This document shows positions 56,095-64,000 of a stretch of 64,000 nt of DNA, piece after piece (positions within the stretch are counted from its first letter, which is position 1; each line of letters opens with the position of its first letter). The DNA comes from Stenopsyche tienmushanensis. Lineage: Eukaryota > Arthropoda > Insecta > Trichoptera > Stenopsychidae. Location of the stretch: contig WACJ01000521.1 of assembly GCA_008973525.1 (NCBI GenBank), forward strand, positions 1,674,001-1,738,000, read 5' to 3'. Below the pieces are notes generated by a model. It saw nothing but the letters and a program-made list of their open reading frames with translations. It was not told where the DNA came from and searched no databases. Position numbers and translations under genes: made by a program.

Positions 56095-56760
56095 TGAATG
56101 GATGTAAGAGAATTTCAATCAGCATTGACTATATTGGATTGCAAGCATGGCGTAACTTGGTAATTGAAAGATCATTGATTATTCTGCAGCACGGCTTCAG
56201 ATGGTCAGCCAATCGTGAAATTTGCTTATGATAGTAAACTGAAAATCATATCTCGATACAGCACATCTATGACCACCTTTCAACTATGGTGATCAATCAA
56301 GCCTGTTCAGATATCGGCGTTTGACTGGTCTTTGACAAGATCAACTCTCCAGGGAGTTCCGGCTATGAAATTCGTTACGGTGCATGAAATATGTATCGGT
56401 CGTAGTTGAGACAACACAATTAGCGAAAGTATAAATTGGGCTGGATGTGATGTTGGTAAATGGCGAGGAATTGGTGCAATTAGAGTTCCAGGGCCTTATG
56501 TAGGATACGTAATTGCTCGTACTTCCGACGCAAGTTTCGCTAAAGCAAGACATGGGTAATTATTATTGTCTGTATATGTTTTGTGTTGCTCGCCTTGTCC
56601 AGAACACACAAGAAGGACCTAAGGAGCTTTCGCCTAGAGCTGGAGTCTTCAACTAATATCACTTAATTTAGCTGAGAAATTGCATCAAGCAAAGGCACTT
56701 AAAATTATTGTGGCACCTAATGCTAGTATACTTAGTAGAATGTCCTTATGTACTCACCCT
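56095..56760 (+). pseudogene. Decayed coding-like segment, family unknown
   Basis: G+C is higher than its surroundings. The plus strand gives blocks MDVREFQSALTILDCKHGV, STASDGQPIVKFAYDSKLKI, STLQGVPAMKFVTVHEICIG and INWAGCDVGKWRGIGAIRVP continuing GPYVGYVIARTSDASFAKAR, separated by stops or frame changes. The minus strand is also open for 70 codons at 56341-56553. GT..AG dinucleotides near 56559 and 56605 would allow a 47-bp intron, but that is short. No family recognised; it could be a host pseudogene or part of an unidentified transposon. Confidence 0.3.
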
Positions 56761-57190
56761 GGTGGAATATCCTTTGGCGTATTCTTATATAACGGTTAGA
56801 GTATTTTATTCTGATTCAAATATAATTAAGATTTTTGATAGATGAATACATAAATGTTTTTTGATAACATCTTCTCTTCGATTAAGTCTCTTATGGGCCA
56901 CTTACTGAGATAAATACATTTTGATTGTATTGAAAAATACAATTCGTTGGCTTACTTTTCAATCTTGATTCCATTAAATTGGAAATTGTCTTTTGGTTCG
57001 CTTGTTGTTACAATCTCTAGATTTCTTCGCATATTTACATTATACAGTTGAAGTCTACCCATTTAAAATCCAATGACCTAAAATACTTTTAATATAATGA
57101 AAATTCAAATACATTTGAATACGAATTATAATAAAAATAGATATTATAACCGAATTAATCATTAATAAACTTTAAATATACCCATTGACC
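56761..57190. other. No gene
   Basis: AT-rich DNA, nothing recognised. Confidence 0.35.
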
Positions 57191-57194
57191 TATT

Positions 57195-57330
57195 TATATG
57201 GAGTTTTGCACATGAACCAAAACTATTTTTTTGGAAGTAAGGGAGGGTTTTATTGCTACGTAACACAGAGGCTCTATATCCTGAATATCAGGGTTGTCGA
57301 TATATATTTTATTTCAAATTTTTGAAAAAA
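57195..57330 (-). mobile_element. Mariner/Tc1-derived repeat terminus
   Basis: GGAGTTTTGCACATGAACC and GAGGCTCTATATCCTGAATA, then GGGTTGTCGATATAT, is the reverse of the terminus at 1.90-1.99 and 8.0-8.12 kb. Confidence 0.5.
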
Positions 57331-57347
57331 TACCCAAAATTTCACCT

Positions 57348-57425
57348 TTAAGTCTTTGCGGTCCTATGTCGAGTCTGGCTCGACATTTTGTTTCTACATT
57401 TTTTTCCCACTCAGATTCATGTGAA
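57348..57425 (-). mobile_element. piggyBac-like MITE end
   Basis: TTAAGTCTTTGCGGTCCTAT then GTCGAGTCTGGCTCGAC, reverse of the right end at 33.6 and 54.33 kb. Truncated after about 75 bp. Confidence 0.6.
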
Positions 57426-59285
57426 AATGATTCTTATAGTCAACCCTTCTATAGTGTCGTGATAGGGACCATGTTTTAGAAGCAAAATGCCATAAAAAGT
57501 TAAACACCTATACAAAATTAACAAATGTAAGTAAATAACATGCGCGAGGGGGCATTGGCCTTGTCATAAATGAAATTGACGCTATAGTGGGGTTGACTGT
57601 ATTATTTTTTCAGAAATTTTCTGAAAACATCTGGATTTGAACCCGATTCTTTATAATAAAAGTCCAGGATATAATCCACTATATCCTCGGCCTATTTTCG
57701 GCGCCACTTATAAATACAATCGGCGTTATGAATGCGCGGAATTCGTATATTTTTAAAGTCAGTCGTTAAAGATGAAATATTACCTCGCTGTAAGATATAT
57801 ATATTTGAAGCTGTTGACTTACTTTAAGCGAATTACTTGCTGAAATATTAGGCGGCTTCATAGCTAATAATTTAGCGTTTCGCATTACTCAAAGCCGCCA
57901 TTGTTTCGGCGCGCTCATATTGGACCGGCGAGATTCGGCGTGTCTACTTTTTATTTTATGTTGCGGAAATTTAAAGATTACTCGGTGCTTCTGTTATCTC
58001 GGAAAAATTGCGACTCCTGAAAGAGTTCGAGGAGGAAACAAAAGGCTCCCCGGCCAAATTAGATTGCCCAACTTTTGTTCCTTCTTGCATTCTATTTTTA
58101 AAATTAAACGAAAACACAAACGTGCAATGAATCCCTATGAACTTCGAATACAAAGGGTGAGAAGTGTTTCACCCCCCGTCTAATTATATGAAAACTTCTG
58201 AAAAGCGTTTGAATTCATCGCTTCTTTTTGCTGAGTTGTTTGAGCTTAAGTGCGACAAGTTGATGGCAAATAACGTGTCAAAAACAATGTTTTAATTTCC
58301 ACAGAAAAAATATTCACCTTTTATTATTTTTGAACAATTTTATTAAAGTTGTTTAAAATCATCAATAATACGCTAACAAAAGAGGACCATTCTAAAAAAA
58401 TGATTATTCAGAGAGTTTATTTACTACTATTTTATTTGGGAACTCATAGCATTCTATTATAGTTACTTAATTTTTAAATATATGTATAAATTATATTGCT
58501 ATTTCAAAATCCCCGTATTCCTCTGAATAGGCATACTTTGTTTAAGCACGTAATTAAATTGGTTATTTAAGCAATAAAGTCCATTTTAGTAGAAGCTTAT
58601 CGTATAAATAAGAATGTTTAGCAAAGGAGTCCGTACAAGCGTCATAATCTCGCTTTCCGAAATTAAAGTGCTTCTTAAGTCCAGAGATGAACTTTTCATA
58701 ATCCAACATCGAATTGTATCTACTTAGCTTCTACATCAGCCCGAAAAACTACTCCGCAGCACTCAAGAGCCAATAAATTCAAATCCTTGTATATTTATCT
58801 CGAATTTTGAAATATAAATATTTTTATATTATTTCGATATGCGTATAACAACGGTAGAGCACTTTGCTTTGCGATTAAGGTCGTGGTATGAAAAAGTAAT
58901 TGATGTTTGTCCTGGACTTCACCATTGTTTGGTGTTGATGAAAAAAAGAACCATTACTCATCTTGGCTGGTAATCTACACCAGAAGCTCACGTATTTGGG
59001 CTAAAAACGAAAATACATTTTCGCACAAAATTAGCTCTTGTGGAATTATGAAGCACTTAAAAATGTTTTTCAAGATTAATTTTATTTATCATAGTCACTA
59101 TACGCTATTAATAAATCAAAGCATAACATTTATTCAGCATTTTATTTTTTTTTGGTTACTAAATGTTCCAAATTTTTGACGAAACTTATCAGAAATTTAA
59201 TATATATATTTCCATTATATCTTCCACGATCGTCGTTTTAGTCAATAATCTTCTTCGTTTATGCATTAGACTCTCAGACAATTCC
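57426..59285. other. No gene; unique-looking
   Basis: 57690-58200 is non-repetitive with mixed composition; its open frames on both strands show no motif. The remainder is AT-rich. Confidence 0.35.
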
Positions 59286-59289
59286 GCCG

Positions 59290-59320
59290 TTATTCTGACA
59301 CCAGTGTAACGTAGAGCTTT
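59290..59320 (-). mobile_element. LTR family A tip with primer site
   Basis: TTCTGACACCAG then TGTAACGTAGAG: reverse primer-binding site directly against the LTR tip, as at 63.4 kb. The LTR itself is cut after about 15 bp. Confidence 0.6.
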
Positions 59321-59399
59321 ATGGAACTTAGTTTAACTTATACACTCTTTTCGCCGGGTTCTCGCTGATAGTATCTCTGAGCGGTTGTCTGTTTGCTCC

Positions 59400-59720
59400 T
59401 TGTCGAACTTTTTTTTCTCCTGTGGAATTGTGCATAAGACACCCTGGGTTTGATCCCAGGGTAGTGTCAAATTCTTACTGACTAAACCCTTCCCTTGTCC
59501 TTCTCTGTCTCCCTGATATTGTTTTCCACATTGCTTACCACACTTAGGAGAACAGGTAGTCTCGTCTTGGGTAATTGACCCTATTCTAGGATTGGAGAGG
59601 CGCTCTGCGCCTTTCTTTCTCGCTCTTTCTCGCTCGCGCCAAAGATCCCAATTTTTCTTGCTTGCCATCATGCTGTGGACCATGTTGTCGACGTTGAGCT
59701 CAGCTACTCGGGCTCTTCAC
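59400..59720. repeat. Composite repeat, copy 3 (middle blocks)
   Basis: CACCCTGGGTTTGATCCCAG, TCTTACTGACTAAACCCTTC, CCTATTCTAGGATTGGAG and CGCGCCAAAGATCCCA follow the same order as 36.19-36.45 kb. The minus strand is open for 116 codons but its content (charged, low complexity) matches no family. Confidence 0.55.
59438..59468 (+). repeat. Strong hairpin with T-arm-like loop
   Basis: CACCCTGGG, loop TTTGAT, CCCAGGG with an outer GAC/GTC pairing. GGGTTTGATCCC resembles a tRNA B box. The 36.2 kb copy keeps most of it. Confidence 0.5.
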
Positions 59721-59799
59721 CGACTTACGACCGGTTAGTTTCTGGTCATGTTCGCTGAGATTTTTTGGATCTCCATAGTCCAAGGGCCTTTTATTTGCT

Positions 59800-59925
59800 T
59801 GAAGGTCCAGCGGGGGGATTCAAGCGATCACGAGCACCGCTTCTTCAGATACTGTTCTGTATGCTGCGGTGACTTGGAGTGCTCCCTGCTGTTGGACCCT
59901 TGCCGGTTTCTTTTTGTAGATCTAT
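59800..59925 (-). mobile_element. R1-clade retrotransposon fragment, copy 4
   Basis: Minus strand ARVQQQGALQVTAAYRTVSE then EAVLVIA, the C-terminal block of copies 1-3. The upstream RVQ part also occurs at 36.45 kb. Confidence 0.7.
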
Positions 59926-59984
59926 CTAATCTTCTAGATTTTAAGGTATAGTGACACACCAACGTCGAATCTCCCACAATGATA

Positions 59985-60285
59985 AAATCCAGAAAAACAT
60001 CTTTCTGGCAGCATTTGAATTCCACGTTTTTGAGGTTATCCAAAAATCGAACCGTTTTTTTGATATCTTCATAAGAAGTAAAGTGCTGCTCAGTCAGGTC
60101 ATGAATCATCAATATGAAAAGTAGTAATCAGAGGGAGTAATATCGGGAGAGTACGTCAGTGGGGTAAAACTTCCCATATCATTGTTTTCAGGTAGGTTTT
60201 GACCACTGATGCAACATGGAATCTTGCTGTAAAATCACCTTGTCAATTGCTTTTGGTAGAGAACTCCTACAATGGTTTGATTGGC
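59985..60285 (-). mobile_element. Mariner transposase C-terminal fragment
   Basis: Minus strand: VILQQD, ARFHVASVVKTYLKTMIWEV (second catalytic region), then SPDITPSDYY-type block and MIHDLTEQHFTSYEDIKKTV. The last block is the C-terminal helix region of mauritiana/irritans-type mariners. Two frameshifts. Confidence 0.82.
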
Positions 60286-60339
60286 ATCGAATAGAAAGTC
60301 TTTTGACTTAACTTATTTATTAATAACGAAACAGAGATT

Positions 60340-60450
60340 TGTCCATAGGAAGGACGTCTTCCCGCAGCCAAGGCTATCACGCCACCACCGAACCGGCAAC
60401 GATGCATGCGCAAAAAGAAATATGTGTCGTTCCTTCAGACGCAATATGTC
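60340..60450 (-). mobile_element. LTR fragment, family A/B type
   Basis: GGACGTCTTCCCGCAGCCAA and GGCAACGATGCATGCGCAA match the middle of the family A LTR with deletions. Confidence 0.55.
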
Positions 60451-60499
60451 ACCAAGATATATAACAGTATATTTAATAGTAGGTTTATACTATTAATAC

Positions 60500-60845
60500 A
60501 ATATATCACCAAGAAGACTTTGAGAAATGTTAGAAAATTCTTCGTGAAGGTCGGCAAGAGTCACATATTTTTGCACAAGTTCATCAGTAATCACTTATAG
60601 TCCCCCAATCCTTGCCTAGTTCTGGGTATCAATGCGTGTTATCGACTCATCACATTACTACTATAAACGTTTATGAGTTTCCGATGGATATTCGCGGTGG
60701 TATTGTTCTGCAAAGTCAAAAAAATGGTTAACTGCGTGGATCTTGCACGGACGGAAGATGATGGGAGAGCGCGACGACTTCTCATTTGGAAGAATTTACT
60801 GTGACTGTAATAAATGGTAGAAGAAACCGCAGGATCAAATAAACT
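60500..60845 (-). mobile_element. Mariner 5' portion
   Basis: Minus strand: leader TCACAGTAAATTCTTCC, then RARSTQLTIFLTLQNNTTAN and IHRKLINVYSSNVMSR, the helix-turn-helix, then a decayed linker. Same family as 9.4 kb, and the linker aligns with 15.02-15.18 kb. Confidence 0.75.
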
Positions 60846-60849
60846 GAAG

Positions 60850-62600
60850 GCGCGCCAAATTCGACAATTTTGCTCAATATTTTTATTATGGCTATTAATA
60901 AAATTTTGTTTATTTTGAGATATTTAAGTATTTCTTCAAACTGAAGTATTGCACGAAAAAAGCCTTAAAAGATACAGCTTAAAAAAGATGTATATGAATG
61001 TATCCCTAGAGGAACGAATCTTTGAACAAAGGAACATGTCGCTGGTACTTTAACATAAATGTCTTTATTTTGAGAGCTTTCCGTCAAAATCTGTCTAACA
61101 ATCAGCCATCAAATATGGTATCATTTGCCATAAAATAAACCATGTTGCTTTTAATGTAATTGGATTCTTTTATATCATAAAATTTGATTTAAAATAATAT
61201 TTATAAGAACTTGATCCAAAATCGGAGAAGGTTTATATTCAATAATTTGTTAATCAAACTTTGAGATATTGATAGAAAATAAATATTTTAGTTCGATTAA
61301 TTTTGTAATAATTTGCTTGAAATTGAATAAATTCAATATTTTATTCAGAATTTTAATAAAATAAGGATTTATACTAAAAGTAAGTATATTTATTGTATAT
61401 AATACTGTACTTGAGTCCACTGAGAAAACGGCAAAGATATTGTTACATTAATATCTGTGGAAGGTATCTTATTTTCACGAAAGCTAAAAGCAATTTGAAT
61501 TTAAAGACTATCCCTTGAGGAATCAATATTTGAATATGGAAATATATCATTATAAAATCTTGAATGTTTTCTCGTCCACACACTATATCGGCACGCTGTT
61601 AACAACGGTTTGACAGCTTTAATTGATTGAAGCAAGTGTTGGTATAAAATCCTAATTCAATTCAAGGTAGTAGAATATATTTTCCCATGTCATTAAATTT
61701 AGACGATTTGGATCGATCGTCTAAATCCAAATTTAGTATAATTTCTAGGATTAAATAGGTCAGAAAGAGATATTTATAATTTTACGACTCATTCATGGCA
61801 ATAAACATAATAAATTCATGACAAAAATCATAGAATTAGATCGTTTGTTCTATGGTTTTTGTTCGAGGTTATGTCTTTATCATGTTTTCTGTATCAATAT
61901 ATAAATAGAGACACGCTGTTTTGGCGTCAATTTTTCCTAGCAAAAGACAGTCCTCTGTTCTTATTAAAAATAACGAGCTGAGAAGCGCAAAGATTTCGAG
62001 AGCGATTGTGGACGGATCCTCGAGAGAGGGTTTCTCCGCGCAGCCTCACAAATGAAGAGACCTTAATGGCGTCGACGACTAATTGAAACAAGTGACAGCC
62101 TCGTTATGGACCAGGCAAAAATTGTAAATAGCCTTTGATAAATGATAATAAATGAACACGAGCCATTGTTTGTCACCGTTATATATCTTCTTGCTAAGGG
62201 GGCGAACCCACCGCCTCAAGGTCCGACCGCTTGTATAATTTTTAACCCACTGTCAGCTCGCGAAGAAGAAATATAACCTAATTTTTCTTCGTTTTTCCGG
62301 AGCTAGGAATCATATAAAAACTTTACACGTACAGCGCTCAACTATATATCATTGCGTTTTAATATCGCATTATAGTTTTTTTTCGCCTGCAGAACGTTAT
62401 TTATATCGTTTAGTGTATAATATCTGCCAAAATCTTACATGAAAGCACCTTCAGACATGATAATGTACGATAAATATATTATTTTTTCAAACTGAGTGAA
62501 TGAAACAAAATCGAGAAAATCCACCTCAATGTTCAACCCTTAGGGCATTGGAATCGGCGAACATGAAATTATCATGTTGCTTGCTGCTTATATTTTAAAT
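60850..62600. other. No gene; AT-rich
   Basis: Mostly AT-rich DNA. A nested palindrome lies at 61694-61735. 61960-62350 is GC-richer, unique and unrecognised. Confidence 0.35.
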
Positions 62601-62612
62601 TTGTTATCTATG

Positions 62613-62633
62613 TATATATATATATATATATAT
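62613..62633. repeat. (TA)n microsatellite
   Basis: About ten TA units at the edge of the modular repeat. Confidence 0.9.
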
Positions 62634-62880
62634 GACAGTCTGTACGTATATATGTTTGTATGTATTGTATACGCTCCTATACCATTCATACGATTGCGAT
62701 GAAACTTTGGGGAGTTATTGGGCGTATCTTCATGTTGGCACCTATTGGTCTGGTGAAATAAAACGTGTACCACGGGGACGGGGAGAGGAAGAATGCGCGC
62801 GCAATAAAACTGCATGCATTTGGATCCCTTCAGTCCGCGCTACACGTGATCTGAAGCAATAAATCACGCAATTGAACTAT
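62634..62880 (-). repeat. Modular interspersed repeat, modules 2 and 3
   Basis: ACCATTCATACGATTGCGAT (module 3), GGCACCTATTGGTCTGGTG and GAATGCGCGCGCAATAAAA (module 2) are the reverse of 4.14-4.38 kb. Confidence 0.6.
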
Positions 62881-63230
62881 TTTGTTTCTTTTTAAATAGT
62901 TACTAAGCGCATGTGACATTACAACGCTTGTCGGGTACTCTTTCACTTACAAAAAAAAATATCTCCCTGTGGTTTATCTAATTAAATCTATGCCTATTTA
63001 AATTCTGCATACATCTGCAAAGTCATCGTTAAATTATATTAAATTTTAAATAAACGGATGCCGCAATAGTAAGAACTACATTTGATCGACCTGTTGATAT
63101 TTTTACGCGGTAAATGAATATTTCGCGCAAAAGATATCATTTAAAATTGAATATTTTTCACGTCGGATTCCCATGACATTTTTTTGTTTAATATTTTAAT
63201 TCATAGCTTCAATGACGATAGGACGATAAG
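62881..63230. other. No gene
   Basis: AT-rich DNA, nothing recognised. Confidence 0.35.
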
Positions 63231-63234
63231 ACGA

Positions 63235-63310
63235 CACTTAAACGGGTATTCAAGTCTACAATTTTTTTTAGAAACTACTTTTTTCAACACGGTCTGTCAA
63301 GTTCTAATCA
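63235..63310 (-). repeat. AT-rich interspersed repeat family W, short copy
   Basis: GAAACTACTTTTTTCAACAC then GGTCTGTCAAG is the reverse of the GTCAACCGTGTT block at 40.14 kb. Confidence 0.5.
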
Positions 63311-63388
63311 ACTAATTTACTTTCAACTCGGGGATTTTTTTTGGTCGTCGCCTTCCATTCAAAACGCTTAACATTCAAAACCCACCGA

Positions 63389-63402
63389 TTCTGACACCAG
63401 TG
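63389..63402 (-). other. tRNA primer-binding site (reverse)
   Basis: TTCTGACACCAG immediately before TGTAAC; on the minus strand CTGGTGTCAGAA. Fixes the orientation of family A. About 80 bp of leader may follow toward lower coordinates. Confidence 0.65.
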
Positions 63403-63635
63403 TAACGTTGAGGCGGGGACGCTCTCGGGCGCAGAGTCCCCGGGCGGCTCCCCGCCCCCGCGTGCTTGTCGGGATGGTCGCGCTAGCACACGGGTCCAAT
63501 GTCTCCGCAGCGCCACAAGAGATGGCGCTGTTAAAATGACATATTGCACCTGAAGAGAGACGGAAGATGTCGCTGTTAATCTGGCGAATTAAATCTACTC
63601 AGATTAACAGCGCTACTACGTGGGGATGGTAAATC
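63401..63635 (-). mobile_element. LTR, family A, internally deleted
   Basis: TGTAACGTTGAGGCGGGGAC to GGGGATGGTAAAT; the middle part (from GGGTCCGAT to just before AATGTCTCCGC in the full copy) is deleted and the outermost CGCCCACGCTACA is missing. The 13-bp inverted repeat is perfect here. Confidence 0.8.
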
Positions 63636-64000
63636 TATTTAAAAATACAAGTAAAACAACTCTTTAAACAATTTCTAAGATATCTAAATTCCATGTTTGT
63701 TAAAGGATAATATATTGTGATGATCTGCATTCGGTGACTTATATAAGTTATTAATTAAGTATAACATTATGATTTTCATATATGGTTCGTCATCATGAAG
63801 TCTCGCAGTTGGATTGCTCTGAAATATTATATACTAAGTAGATCAATTGTCTTTCTTATCTTCATCCAGCTTTCAGTGAATCTTCTACGGTAATTTTGAT
63901 TAAAGACACGTTTCAAATGAATGTTTCTCTCACACTTGGGCTGTGGCAATTTTATTTCTAGCTTGAGAATAATAACATTTATAAATTAAAGGCATAGTAC
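63636..64000. other. No feature seen
   Basis: AT-rich DNA to the window end. Confidence 0.4.

Noticed and set aside
59333..59683. 116-codon minus-strand frame as a gene
   Set aside because: Lies in the composite repeat shared with 36 kb, where the frame is broken; content is charged low complexity.

Overview
This 64 kb window is eukaryotic, AT-rich (roughly one third G+C by eye) and most likely from an insect. The evidence is the repeat content: many decayed mariner/Tc1 transposases (motifs such as RKLCARWVPRL and HDNARPHAALAAKALL), R1-clade and RTE-type non-LTR retrotransposon pieces, Ty3/gypsy-like LTRs with a tRNA-Leu-like primer site, piggyBac-like TTAA elements and TA-flanked MITEs. Introns of about 65-105 bp in the one gene-like locus also suit an insect. 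Species and chromosome cannot be told from sequence alone.

There is no intact protein-coding gene. The best coding candidate is at 13687-14289 (+), where four short open blocks joined by GT..AG introns keep one frame for about 119 codons and end in a stop. I do not recognise the protein. A second, decayed coding-like patch lies at 56095-56760. Most other open reading frames are chance or shadows of transposon remnants.

Layout. 0.4-0.9 kb: RTE-type reverse transcriptase remnant. 1.2-2.0 kb: LTR fragment followed by a mariner-derived repeat with a 65-bp tandem unit (again at 7.6, 32.5, 42.6, 43.4 and 57.2 kb, not all with the tandem unit). 4.0-4.4 kb: modular interspersed repeat. 5.9-6.6 kb: unique, TAAT-rich, regulatory-looking DNA with a CTCF-like site. 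11.4-12.6 kb: R1-like remnant (second copy 38.6-39.7 kb, pieces at 26.6 and 59.8 kb). 13.7-14.3 kb: candidate gene. 15.0-15.5 kb: mariner fused to an LTR. 19.3-21.05 kb: cluster of three LTRs, two of them solo LTRs with perfect 4-bp target duplications. 21.9 kb: RTE-type 3' tail. 26.4-28.0 kb: mariner element with terminal inverted repeats that carries R1-like and other repeat sequence; part of its interior recurs at 35.7-36.7 and 59.4-59.95 kb. 31.3 kb: complete 188-bp TA MITE. 33.3 and 53.9 kb: piggyBac-like MITEs. 45.1-46.5, 53.4-55.3 and 59.3-60.85 kb: clusters of mariner and LTR pieces. 63.2-63.6 kb: LTR with primer site.

The transposon remnants do not work together as a system; they record repeated waves of insertion and decay. 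The items most worth a second look are the spliced candidate gene, the composite repeat shared by three loci, the double-hairpin repeat family, the tandem-unit mariner family, and the LTR family whose copies carry a 13-bp inverted repeat and a CTCF-like core. All similarities were judged by eye; boundaries of repeats are approximate unless a target duplication is named.
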